Source of the DNA: a virus | Length of the DNA stretch: 64,000 nucleotides | IMG/VR virus record: IMGVR_UViG_3300025133_009669 | Location: 1-64,000 of that record | Strand: one strand, 5' to 3' | Part shown: piece after piece, positions 56,906 to 64,000 of the stretch | Position numbering within the stretch: the first letter of the stretch is position 1 | How the letters are laid out: the number at the start of each line of letters is the position of its first letter | The notes under the pieces: model-generated | Databases searched by the model: none | The model's input: only the letters and a program-made list of their open reading frames with translations | Told to the model about the DNA's origin: nothing | Position numbers and translations under genes: made by a program

Positions 56906-57263
56906 CGTAGTGGCTTTGTCTGGAACGATAATTAGCCTTAGAGATTCGCTACGCAAACTAGACGCACATTTGCGCAAAGTTTACATGCTTGGAGCAGAAG
57001 GTTTGGATAAAAATCTGTTGGCCAAAGATCTAGTGAAGGCAGACGGCCTACTTTTGGGGACAGAGACTTCTCTGGAAGGTCACTTAAAAAAAGTAAGAGC
57101 TGTTGAGCTAAGAAAGCAGGCCAAAAGCTTTTATGCTGAAGAAAAGTTTTTGATTGACAAAGGATGCTGTGCCGACCTTGAGTATTGCGATATTGCATCA
57201 ACATGGTTTACGGCAGCTACAGCATTAGAGGTCGAAGCCGATAGACTAGAGGGTAATAAATGA
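56889..57263 (+). CDS. Hypothetical helical protein
   Basis: A 124-residue mainly helical protein (LSGTIISLRDSLRKLDAHLR, GKNLLAKDLVKAD region, VRAVELRKQAKSFYAE) starting inside the previous gene after GGAGG. No family recognised. ATGA overlap with the next gene. Confidence 0.6.
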   Translation: MSDRNDVVALSGTIISLRDSLRKLDAHLRKVYMLGAEGLDKNLLAKDLVKADGLLLGTETSLEGHLKKVRAVELRKQAKSFYAEEKFLIDKGCCADLEYCDIASTWFTAATALEVEADRLEGNK

Positions 57264-57661
57264 ACAAGGAAATTACAAAGTTAATATTAAAACTAAGAAA
57301 GGCTGTAGAAGGAGAAGTCTCTGGCCAGCATCCAATGCTAAATCGTGTGGCTTGGAATAAAGTCGAAGACTCTTTTTCGGCTATGTTTTCTCAGAATCAG
57401 CAAAAATATGGAAGAGATCCTCGCTTAGATCCTATAGGGGCGAAAGTTAGGAAGACTTTGAACGATCGTAATGAGAAAGAGATTATTCTTAACGCTCAGC
57501 GTTCCGAAATAGAAGATGCTCATTTAGCTCTTGATGCAGAAGGAGTTCCTCGCAAGCATCAAGATGACGAGGGAACTCCAATGGGATTCTCTCTTAAGCA
57601 GCGGATCAATCTTCTTCTGGATAGAAAAAGAGAGGAGCATGGGGACAACCTTAAGGAGTAA
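57260..57661 (+). CDS. Hypothetical protein, possibly truncated by a TAA
   Basis: A 133-residue protein. ISKVE... is not recognised; visible stretches are KLRKAVEGEVSGQHPMLN, QRSEIEDAHLALDAEGVP and SLKQRINLLLDRKREEH. The same frame stays open for 45 more codons after its TAA and that extension has the character of coding sequence, so the present stop may be a recent mutation. It overlaps its upstream neighbour (ATGA). Confidence 0.55.
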   Translation: MNKEITKLILKLRKAVEGEVSGQHPMLNRVAWNKVEDSFSAMFSQNQQKYGRDPRLDPIGAKVRKTLNDRNEKEIILNAQRSEIEDAHLALDAEGVPRKHQDDEGTPMGFSLKQRINLLLDRKREEHGDNLKE

Positions 57662-57799
57662 ACGGCAAGAGCCTGTGCAGAAGCGCTGAAAGAAATTGCC
57701 TCTAGATTCAAGACAGATCACTACCTATGGCCATCAGCGGAAGTAGCTGATTGGATATATAAGAAGTCTGAATTCCTCATAAAAAAGGAAGAGAGATGA
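57662..57799 (+). pseudogene. In-frame continuation of 57260 after its TAA
   Basis: 45 codons in the same frame after the TAA at 57659-57661, ending with TGA 57797-57799 that overlaps the next ATG. The peptide ACAEALKEIASRFKTDHYLW and SAEVADWIYKKSEFL looks like a real C-terminal domain and has no start codon of its own. Together with 57260-57658 it would make a protein of 178 residues. A CAA-to-TAA change would explain the break. Confidence 0.5.
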
Positions 57800-58155
57800 C
57801 ATTCGGACAAAAGGAAATAGATGAAATTTATAATTTGCTATCGGAGCTGAACTCTAGTAAATGGGAGCGGGTAGCGGAACGCCTTGCAGATGAAGGTCCT
57901 GATATAATTGCTGCTCTTTTAAATAAGGTTGAGTCTCTAAAAGAAGAGCGGGACGCATGGATGGAGACTGCGAGGCAAGAGTCCAGAAATAGAGATTATT
58001 ACAGAGGCCTTCTTGAGAAAACATCGTCTTATCTTGGCGTAGCTATTTTTACGCAAGATGATAGAGGCATATCCGAGAGCCCTCCTCTCTCCAAAGTTCC
58101 AGAGCTAGTCAAAGATCTCAGTTTGCAGACTGGAGGATTATCAAATGAACGATAA
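57796..58155 (+). CDS. Hypothetical coiled-coil protein
   Basis: A 119-residue protein whose middle is a charged helix (LLNKVESLKEERDAWMET, RQESRNRDYYRGLLEK), of the type common in small phage accessory proteins. AAGGAAGAGAG precedes ATG. It overlaps the next gene by eleven bases. Confidence 0.65.
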   Translation: MTFGQKEIDEIYNLLSELNSSKWERVAERLADEGPDIIAALLNKVESLKEERDAWMETARQESRNRDYYRGLLEKTSSYLGVAIFTQDDRGISESPPLSKVPELVKDLSLQTGGLSNER

Positions 58156-58573
58156 AGATCAATATAGTCTTATGAAAGAATATCTGGAAAGCAATAGGCC
58201 GGAAGAAGAGTTTCCAACTGGAACTCTCATGGGAGGGCCAAGGCATGACTTTGAAAAAGATGAGGTAAGGCGTTTGCGTCTTGAGTTAAAAGATCTTCGT
58301 GCTTCACATTCCTACCTGTGCGATCGCATTAACGAAATAGCAGAAGAGATAGGCCCAAAAGAGTCTGAAGGTATGTACGGGATCTGCAATCTTTTAAATG
58401 GCGCACTAGCGGCCTCTTCTTGGGCACCTTTTCTTGAGCGAAGTGAAAATGACATTAAGGCAGAAGCATTGATGGAAGCCGCTAAAGATGCCGAGCCCAT
58501 GAAAGATGGAGCCGGGATAAATGCAATGATCGATTGGCTTCGCTCTAGGGCGGCAGTAATCAAAAAGGGCTAA
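58145..58573 (+). CDS. Hypothetical coiled-coil protein
   Basis: A 142-residue protein with a coiled-coil stretch (EVRRLRLELKDLRASHSYLC) and a helical C-terminus (AMIDWLRSRAAVIKKG). GGAGG upstream. No family recognised. Confidence 0.65.
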   Translation: MNDKDQYSLMKEYLESNRPEEEFPTGTLMGGPRHDFEKDEVRRLRLELKDLRASHSYLCDRINEIAEEIGPKESEGMYGICNLLNGALAASSWAPFLERSENDIKAEALMEAAKDAEPMKDGAGINAMIDWLRSRAAVIKKG

Positions 58574-58589
58574 GCCCAGAGGAGAGGAT

Positions 58590-59297
58590 ATGAGTGATCT
58601 ATATGGGGGAGAGAGAGTAATCGTTGATGCCTGCAACATATGCGGGGCGCCTATATATGATTTCGCTATATGGTATGGAATTACTCCCCCACCACGTCAA
58701 TATAGCTGCCTCTGCAGAGGCAACAAGTTGGATGTGCAGTTAATGGAATTTCTTCGAAATTCATATCCAAAGAAGGAAAAGCCTCCTATGGCCTGGGAGT
58801 GTTCTCGCTGCAATGCTATTAACGCTCCACATGTAAGCTCTTGCTCTTGCACCGCCTTGGATGATTCCGACCTAGAAAATGGTGACGATGAGGGCTTAGA
58901 TGTAGTTAGATTTAATCATGAATTTCATGATCAAGTTTGCATTCACTGTAATTTATCTGACCTTTGCGAGGAAACAGAGTGCCCGGCGTTGCTAAGAGAT
59001 GAGGTAGAGCGCTTGTTTGACTTCAATGAAAGCGGCTTAATGTGTTCTAAGCATTGGATTCATCCGTCAAAATGTTGTTCTGGATCATACTCAACACGCC
59101 TTGTCAGCCAGGGCCTCTCTGGGAGGCTGGACAAGCTTCAAGGAAAGCTCAATATAGCCAAGCCTTTGCTAGAAGAGATTCAGAAGACACTGAGACTAAT
59201 AGAATCTGGTGTCATCCCTTTTCATAGGGTTCCTCGAAAAACTGCCCCACTATTGCTAGGGCTAATTACTGTTGCCTTAGCGAAAATGGAAGAATAG
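58590..59297 (+). CDS. Multi-zinc-ribbon hypothetical protein
   Basis: A 235-residue protein with several Cys pairs: ACNICGAPIYDF, SCLCRGN, WECSRCNAINAPHVSSCSC and VCIHCNLSDLCEETEC. Probably two or three zinc sites in the first 140 residues; WECSRCNAINAPHVSSC resembles RanBP2-type zinc fingers. The C-terminal part is helical. Starts after GGAGAGGAT. Function unknown. Confidence 0.65.
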   Translation: MSDLYGGERVIVDACNICGAPIYDFAIWYGITPPPRQYSCLCRGNKLDVQLMEFLRNSYPKKEKPPMAWECSRCNAINAPHVSSCSCTALDDSDLENGDDEGLDVVRFNHEFHDQVCIHCNLSDLCEETECPALLRDEVERLFDFNESGLMCSKHWIHPSKCCSGSYSTRLVSQGLSGRLDKLQGKLNIAKPLLEEIQKTLRLIESGVIPFHRVPRKTAPLLLGLITVALAKMEE

Positions 59298-59301
59298 TAA
59301 A

Positions 59302-59610
59302 ATGGCCAGAATATCTGTCTGCAATCGCCATGCAGCCCTTGTCTGTCTGTCGCGCATTAGGCTCTCTTTTAATGGCACAAGCGGTTTTCTGAGGCCTAAT
59401 CAGGTTAGGATTTTGAGCCCCTGTCAGCTTTGCAATAATTCTATTGCAACAGAATATGGTCCGCATGAAAAAGATCCGGACGCTTTGCCGGCGACCTTGA
59501 TGATTTTTGAGCATGGCTTTTTTCAAGATGCTGGAGCTGTTAACAGCCAGATGGATATAATGCAAGACGCAGCTGATTTGGCAAAATCAATTATTTTTAA
59601 AAGATATTAA
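59302..59610 (+). CDS. Hypothetical protein
   Basis: A 102-residue protein with a Cys pair (PCQLCNNSI), a possible ribbon with CNRHAALVC. It closes the small-gene cassette and starts four bases after the previous stop. No family recognised. Confidence 0.5.
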   Translation: MARISVCNRHAALVCLSRIRLSFNGTSGFLRPNQVRILSPCQLCNNSIATEYGPHEKDPDALPATLMIFEHGFFQDAGAVNSQMDIMQDAADLAKSIIFKRY

Positions 59611-59639
59611 TATTTTGTTATAAATCGCAAAGGAATATC

Positions 59640-61907
59640 ATGTTTAAAATTTCATCTGAAAACTCAGAAGAGAGAAGAGCGTACGCTCTTCTTGGCTTTC
59701 TTTCAAAGCTGACGGAAGACTTCGGAAGCTTTGTTTCGCCAAGTGGCAAGAGCGTAAAGATCGCGGATCATATTTATGTCGTCGGAGGAGCAGTTAGAAA
59801 CTACTTAATCAATAAGCCTGTTAAGGATATAGATATAGTTATTGACGCAGTGAATTTGAGTGTTGACGGAAAAAGGCGAGATGCAAAGTGGCTTGCTGAT
59901 TTAATCGTGAAAAATTCTCCAAAAGAAGGCTGTGTAGAGAGAAGTCCTCCGAATAACTTTGGAGTAGAACTTGTTCATGTTAAAGGCGATTGGTTTATAG
60001 ACGGAGTAAATCTTAAAGGCGAGGATATCGAAATTGCTTATGCTAGAACGGAAACGTATAAGCCGGGAGGCTTTAAGCCTGATCATGTAGAGAAAGCTAC
60101 AATAGAAGAAGATTCGCTAAGGCGAGAGTTTACTGTAAACACTTTGTTGTGGAAGTTTTCGGATCTAAAGGAAAAGGGCCCGAGCAAAGAAATCGTAATA
60201 GATCCTCTTGGAGTTGGACTCAGAGATCTAGAGAATAATGTTTTGGATACGCCATTGGATCCCAAGCAAACCTTTAAAGATGACTCTACTCGAATGATGC
60301 GAGTAATGAAGTTTCAGTTTAAATATGGATTCGATGTTGCACCTAGAGTAACAGAAGCTCTCCGATCTAATCCAGAATACATAAGAAACGCAGAACCTAA
60401 CGTCTTGGCCGACTTGCTGAAGAATACCATCTTAAATCAAGACAGATATCTAGATGCCCTCGAAGAGATGAAGAGTAATCTAATCCTTGAGGAAATAGTT
60501 CAGCTCTTAGATGAAAATGAAGCGTTTAGAGCTTCGATTATGAGCTGGATCCATGATAAAAAAGATTTAAACTTCTTATTTGACCTCTTGGATTACGGTC
60601 TGCCCGTTGGTGATAAGATTTCTTTTTTACCGGAAGAAGAGCGGTTTATGTTTAGAACAAATATCAAAGGCCTACCAAAATTTGATCAGTACGAATATTT
60701 GCGAGGACTGAAGAGCCCTGGAAACTTGATTAAAGATAAGTCATTTTTTATGACGCTTTATAACTCCGCAAAAGAGTTAAGTCCAGACTTATCTAGAGCA
60801 GAATTTAATGCAAATTATTATCAACCGGAGGCAAAGAGGGTTCTTCTGAACAAACCAGAAGTAGCCTTCTCTCCGGAGGCCCTCAGAAAAGAGGTAGAGG
60901 ACGCAGTTATGAAAAAGATAGATTTGAATCCGGCCATAAGAGGCGGCTTTGTAGATGTAAGGCTGGATAAGTTGGCAGGCTATCTATACAACATAAAGCA
61001 GGAACAATACGCAAATTCAACTCTTCTTTTAAAGACTTCGGGAACTAACTATGAAGAGGAGTTAAGTAGAATGATTCCGCAGGGCAGTGGAGATATTTAT
61101 GTCTTTGATATGGACGACACCTTGTTCTGGACTCCTGATTGGGCAGACCATGTTGCTTTAAGCGAAGAGAATGTTGCAGTAAGTGTATCAGAAGAGTATC
61201 CAATGATATTCGGAAAGGCAATCAGCCTTATAAATAAGATTAATTCAACTCCAGAAAATTACGTGCGAAAAAATAAAGATGGTACCATTAACGAGTCTTT
61301 GCTAGAAAGAGCAAGGGCATTTCTTCCATTTTCTTTGCGAAAGAAGATTGTCGACATCCCTGTATTAGGCAAAAAAAACCAAACAATATTTGTACTTACC
61401 GCAGGCAATGGAAGCGAGGTCTCTATTAATGATTATAAGGAACTATTTTCATCAAAAAACCAAAAACTTTTTGATATGCGAGCAAAGTATTATCCTAATG
61501 CAGTTGTAATTACTGGTGATCCGAATTTCTACAAAATACCAGAAACACTTGGAACGATTCCAAATGATGAGATTATCCCCATCTATAGAGAGCACGCTGC
61601 GAACTCTTATGTCCTAACTGCAAGAGAGGCCGCGCAGGGGATGTCAGAAGGAGTTATAAGCAGATTAGCCTCTCTGGGGCTTCCTGCTCCGCTAAAAGTT
61701 TTTACAAGACCTGCTGGCATGTCTGGTAGCGAATACAAAGGCTATGTAATAGGTGAGCTCGCAAAGCAGCCTAAAATCACAAGTATAACATTTTACGATG
61801 ACAATAAAAGATATATAAATGGCATCCGCAAGATTTTGAGAGAAAACTATTTCGAATTTGAAGACAAAGTAACTCTAAATCTAGTAAGCATTGAGGCTAA
61901 ACCGTAA
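59640..61907 (+). CDS. tRNA nucleotidyltransferase/poly(A) polymerase-family domain fused to HAD phosphatase
   Basis: A 755-residue protein. Residues 40-330 form a class II nucleotidyltransferase as in CCA-adding enzymes: VVGGAVRNYLINKPVKDIDI (GG-x-VR and D63/D65), EDSLRREFTVNTLLW and FKDDSTRMMRVMKFQFKYGF. A helical part follows. From about 487 a HAD-type phosphatase domain appears: VFDMDDTLFWTPDW (D-x-D-D-T), FVLTAGNGS, SEYKGYVIGEL (Lys) and FYDDNKRYI near 718, all catalytic residues kept. It resembles, in plan, joining of 3'-end phosphatase with 3'-CCA repair. The next gene is a 2H-phosphoesterase-like protein. AAGGAATAT precedes ATG. Confidence 0.8.
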   Translation: MFKISSENSEERRAYALLGFLSKLTEDFGSFVSPSGKSVKIADHIYVVGGAVRNYLINKPVKDIDIVIDAVNLSVDGKRRDAKWLADLIVKNSPKEGCVERSPPNNFGVELVHVKGDWFIDGVNLKGEDIEIAYARTETYKPGGFKPDHVEKATIEEDSLRREFTVNTLLWKFSDLKEKGPSKEIVIDPLGVGLRDLENNVLDTPLDPKQTFKDDSTRMMRVMKFQFKYGFDVAPRVTEALRSNPEYIRNAEPNVLADLLKNTILNQDRYLDALEEMKSNLILEEIVQLLDENEAFRASIMSWIHDKKDLNFLFDLLDYGLPVGDKISFLPEEERFMFRTNIKGLPKFDQYEYLRGLKSPGNLIKDKSFFMTLYNSAKELSPDLSRAEFNANYYQPEAKRVLLNKPEVAFSPEALRKEVEDAVMKKIDLNPAIRGGFVDVRLDKLAGYLYNIKQEQYANSTLLLKTSGTNYEEELSRMIPQGSGDIYVFDMDDTLFWTPDWADHVALSEENVAVSVSEEYPMIFGKAISLINKINSTPENYVRKNKDGTINESLLERARAFLPFSLRKKIVDIPVLGKKNQTIFVLTAGNGSEVSINDYKELFSSKNQKLFDMRAKYYPNAVVITGDPNFYKIPETLGTIPNDEIIPIYREHAANSYVLTAREAAQGMSEGVISRLASLGLPAPLKVFTRPAGMSGSEYKGYVIGELAKQPKITSITFYDDNKRYINGIRKILRENYFEFEDKVTLNLVSIEAKP

Positions 61908-62440
61908 TGATAAAATCACTTAATGAAGTAAAAGATTTCATGAGAAAAGAATCTGTTGAAGAAGAAATGGCCGAAAGAATCGAGCGTCTGATCGAGAAGG
62001 TTTCTTCGAAAAAGAACAGGAAGCCTATTTATATTGCTGCTTTTCTAACAAATGAAGGTCAAAATGATTTGAAAAATTGGTGGGAATCAAACGTAAGAAA
62101 ACCTTTGCACTCAAAATCTTTTATGCACCATATGACAATTAAGCTTAAGCCTTCAATGGAAGAAGTTTTAGCCCTATCTATCGGAGAAGAAGTAGGCCTT
62201 TCGATTGTAGGGTTTGGAGAAGATGAGCAAGGTCAGGCCGTAGCAATATCTACGCATATTCCTGTCGCTGCAAACATTCCGCATATTACTGTCTCTACAG
62301 CAGAAGGTGTAAGTCCAGTTTATTCGAATAAGCTTTTGGAAAATAATTTCAAAGAAATTAGTGGACCAACGCTTATGGCGCGAATAGGATATTGGAATGG
62401 AAAAGAGGCTAAATTCGACTATCCAGAGGTCAACGAGTAG
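61907..62440 (+). CDS. 2H-phosphoesterase-like (tRNA-ligase CPD-type) protein
   Basis: A 177-residue protein. Two H-x-T-x motifs, the mark of 2H phosphoesterases: FMHHMTIKL (H75, T77) and IPHITVSTA (H126, T128). Between them lies a beta-rich region (EEVGLSIVGFGED, AVAISTHIPV), and GVSPVYSNKLL follows the second motif. The family opens 2',3'-cyclic phosphates left by RNA-cutting enzymes, as in the phosphodiesterase domain of fungal tRNA ligase. One-base overlap with the nucleotidyltransferase-HAD gene suggests they act together on damaged RNA. The exact subfamily is not certain. Confidence 0.65.
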   Translation: MIKSLNEVKDFMRKESVEEEMAERIERLIEKVSSKKNRKPIYIAAFLTNEGQNDLKNWWESNVRKPLHSKSFMHHMTIKLKPSMEEVLALSIGEEVGLSIVGFGEDEQGQAVAISTHIPVAANIPHITVSTAEGVSPVYSNKLLENNFKEISGPTLMARIGYWNGKEAKFDYPEVNE

Positions 62441-62452
62441 GGCTGTTGAGTT

Positions 62453-62995
62453 ATGAAGCTCTCTGTCGGCTCAAATCTAAAAGAATTTCTTTTCTTATCT
62501 CTAGAAAACTCCATTCAAGAACAAGAACTGTCTCTTCCTATTGAAATAAGGCATTATATCTTAGAGCTTCTGCTCTCAGTGAAGCTCTGTCTTCCTTTTG
62601 ATGAACTGACTACTTTGTCAGAGACATATCTGGTTGCAAAAAGTAAAAAATATAATTTTCAAAAAATAAATTTTTACAAAAAACTAGGAGACGCAACCAT
62701 AGTCAGAGCAGGACTATTCCCAGAAAGCCTTAATCGTAGCGTAGGGGCTGAATATTATAGAAATATGGGAATTTTAGGATATAAAGAGACATATATATAT
62801 TCGAAAAATAAAATTTATGATAATTTATCAGCGAATTATGATATATGCATTGATGCGATACATGGGATTAATATCCTCTCAATAAAGAATGATGTTATAA
62901 AGCTTTATAACTTTTGGGAGAAAACAAATAGTAGAGCTGCAAAGAAAAGACTTGCAAAATTGGGGCTTGTGAATACGGGGGAGATAATAGAATGA
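62453..62995 (+). CDS. Hypothetical protein
   Basis: A 180-residue protein with an N-terminal helical part (LSLPIEIRHYILELLLS) and a middle (INFYKKLGDATIVRAGLFPE) that reads like an alpha/beta domain, then basic C-terminal helix (RAAKKRLAKLGL). No family recognised. Its TGA overlaps the ATG of an 8-codon mini-frame (62992-63018), whose stop overlaps the start of the next gene. Confidence 0.6.
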   Translation: MKLSVGSNLKEFLFLSLENSIQEQELSLPIEIRHYILELLLSVKLCLPFDELTTLSETYLVAKSKKYNFQKINFYKKLGDATIVRAGLFPESLNRSVGAEYYRNMGILGYKETYIYSKNKIYDNLSANYDICIDAIHGINILSIKNDVIKLYNFWEKTNSRAAKKRLAKLGLVNTGEIIE

Positions 62996-63014
62996 AAAAA
63001 AACGAAAATTCTCA

Positions 63015-63221
63015 ATGAAATTCTTTAAGGAACATCTTGAAGATATTGACGAATCTTATTTTAAGCATATGGTGTATGCTATAAGCTATAGCTTAAACCT
63101 TTTCCTAGCAGGAGCCTGCTGCATGCTTCACGCCTTTTTTCCATTTTTATGTAAAGAAATAACTTCTGACATCATTAGCAGTATAAATGAATCTATAAAA
63201 TATAGGGGAGATGAACAGTAA
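63015..63221 (+). CDS. DUF6356-like small membrane protein
   Basis: A 68-residue protein. KFFKEHLEDIDESYFKHM at the start and LFLAGACCMLHAFFPFLC (about 29-46) as the only hydrophobic segment match the DUF6356 pattern (FxxHPxxxxESYxxH ... AxxHxxxPFL). These are small proteins of bacteria and phages with unknown function. It has no ribosome binding site of its own; translation may depend on the mini-frame just upstream. Confidence 0.75.
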   Translation: MKFFKEHLEDIDESYFKHMVYAISYSLNLFLAGACCMLHAFFPFLCKEITSDIISSINESIKYRGDEQ

Positions 63222-63223
63222 AC

Positions 63224-63793
63224 ATGAATAAACCAAGTACAAATGTTGAGAGCAATGAACAGATATCGCCTCCTAAGTTATTAAACATTGTTTATGGACC
63301 GCATTCTACCTTGAAAACAAAAAGCGCCCCAGTAGAAGACCATGAATTTGGTGAGGCTTTGGATAATTTTACCAAACTTATGCAGATAACAATGGCCAGC
63401 TTAAGTGGCGCAGGGCTGGCCGCAGTTCAGGTTGGTCTTCTTAAAAGAATGTTTGTTGCAAATATTAAAGGCAATGAAATTGTGATGGTCAACCCAGAGA
63501 TTATCGATTCATCAGAAGAAATGGTTGCAACCCAAGAAGGTTGCCTCTCTCTTCCCTTGTATCGTTTTGGAGCTACAAGGCATAAGACTATTACCGTTAA
63601 GTTTCAAGATACATTTGGAAATGAACTTGAAGAAGCCTATTCGGATGAAGAGGCTGTCGTTATTCAGCATGAAATGGAGCATTTAGACGGAATAACCCTT
63701 TTGGATAAAGTAAGCAGGCTTAAGCAGGACATATATAAAAGAAAATTCAAAAAGCTTAAGAAGAGAATGAGCAGGAAGCCTTTGGGCGGGTAA
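63224..63793 (+). CDS. def: Peptide deformylase
   Basis: A 189-residue enzyme with the three family motifs: GAGLAAVQVG (62 on, the G-x-G-L-A-A-x-Q box), EGCLSLP (105-111, metal-ligand C107) and HEMEH (H149-E150-M-E-H153, catalytic Glu and two His). It removes the formyl group from new proteins. Phage-encoded deformylases are known in marine and large phages. The C-terminus is basic (KRKFKKLKKRMSRKP). It starts three bases after the DUF6356-like gene. Confidence 0.95.
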   Translation: MNKPSTNVESNEQISPPKLLNIVYGPHSTLKTKSAPVEDHEFGEALDNFTKLMQITMASLSGAGLAAVQVGLLKRMFVANIKGNEIVMVNPEIIDSSEEMVATQEGCLSLPLYRFGATRHKTITVKFQDTFGNELEEAYSDEEAVVIQHEMEHLDGITLLDKVSRLKQDIYKRKFKKLKKRMSRKPLGG

Positions 63794-63799
63794 GCAAAA

Positions 63800-64000
63800 A
63801 TGTCATTTGATAAATATTCAGACCAACATACCGTAAGAATTGGCGCTGCCACAGCAACATCTCCTGCTGCAGCAGGAGATTATCTTATAAACACGGAAAA
63901 TGATTTAATCTTAGAAGCAAATAACAACCTAACAGTAAGATCTGATGATACAATTGTCATTCAATCTGGAAGCGGCAGCGCCAATCTTACTTCTAATTTA
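63800..64000 (+). CDS. Probable virion/tail structural protein, 3' partial
   Basis: The frame opens at ATG 63800 and is still open at the right edge (67 residues seen). The visible part is rich in Thr, Ser, Asn and Gly with repeating strand segments (YLINTENDLILEANNNLTV, DTIVIQSGSGS), as in phage tail fibre or baseplate proteins. Too little is visible for a family. A poor ribosome binding site (GGGTAAGCAAAA). Confidence 0.55.
   Translation, partial: MSFDKYSDQHTVRIGAATATSPAAAGDYLINTENDLILEANNNLTVRSDDTIVIQSGSGSANLTSNL

Overview
The window looks like part of the genome of a large, AT-rich tailed bacteriophage (T4-like replication logic, very probably a large-genome myovirus). The evidence is tightly packed, mostly overlapping genes that nearly all run rightward, T4-type replication proteins (UvsW-like helicase, DnaB-type helicase with a DnaC-like loader), dUTPase, PhoH, ribonucleotide reductase, two peptidoglycan-cutting enzymes, several inteins and free-standing homing endonucleases, and a long run of tiny accessory genes. 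No tRNA, rRNA or CRISPR array was seen. The host cannot be named from the sequence; the surface-sugar genes and a cobalamin-dependent reductase suggest an environmental bacterium.

Region 1 (1-17.5 kb) is a surface-glycan and small-molecule cassette. It has glycosyltransferases, an enolase-superfamily enzyme, a tandem iron-sulfur flavoprotein, an ATP-grasp ligase, a PIG-L deacetylase, two methyltransferases, a sulfotransferase-like protein, and a nearly complete route to a UDP-2,3-diacetamido-uronic acid: GlmS, WbpA-like dehydrogenase, WbpB, WbpE and WbpD. A sugar epimerase, a GDP-mannose dehydratase and a mannose-isomerase-type cupin follow. Region 2 (17.5-23.2 kb) has a small membrane protein, three more glycosyltransferases (the last fused in frame to an FtsZ/tubulin-like domain) and an amidase endolysin.

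Region 3 (23.3-29.6 kb) is the replication block: UvsW-like helicase with an intein in its Walker A motif, an Lsm-like protein, helicase loader and helicase. Region 4 (29.6-37.7 kb) carries the PrkA kinase - DUF444 - SpoVR trio known from bacterial stress responses, followed by a diadenylate-cyclase-like protein; a homing endonuclease gene separates DUF444 from SpoVR, and SpoVR holds an intein. Region 5 (38-48.3 kb) has a class II ribonucleotide reductase broken into two genes by a split intein with a relic of a homing endonuclease between the halves, a 900-residue unknown protein, PIN-PhoH, a LysM/SleB-type hydrolase, a membrane-anchored protease on the minus strand and dUTPase.

Region 6 (48.4-52.8 kb) is DNA topoisomerase I with an intein three residues after the catalytic tyrosine, followed by an HNH endonuclease whose ribosome binding site abuts a hairpin. 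Region 7 (52.9-59.6 kb) is a cassette of about 16 small accessory genes, two of them broken by single in-frame stop codons. Region 8 (59.6-64 kb) has a tRNA nucleotidyltransferase fused to a HAD phosphatase and an adjacent 2H-phosphoesterase-like protein (a candidate RNA-repair module), then a DUF6356-like protein, peptide deformylase and the start of a probable structural gene.

The most unusual items are the fractured reductase with endonuclease relic, the glycosyltransferase-tubulin fusion, the PrkA-DUF444-SpoVR-diadenylate cyclase operon and the nucleotidyltransferase-phosphatase-2H module. All family assignments were made by reading motifs by eye; no database search was run.
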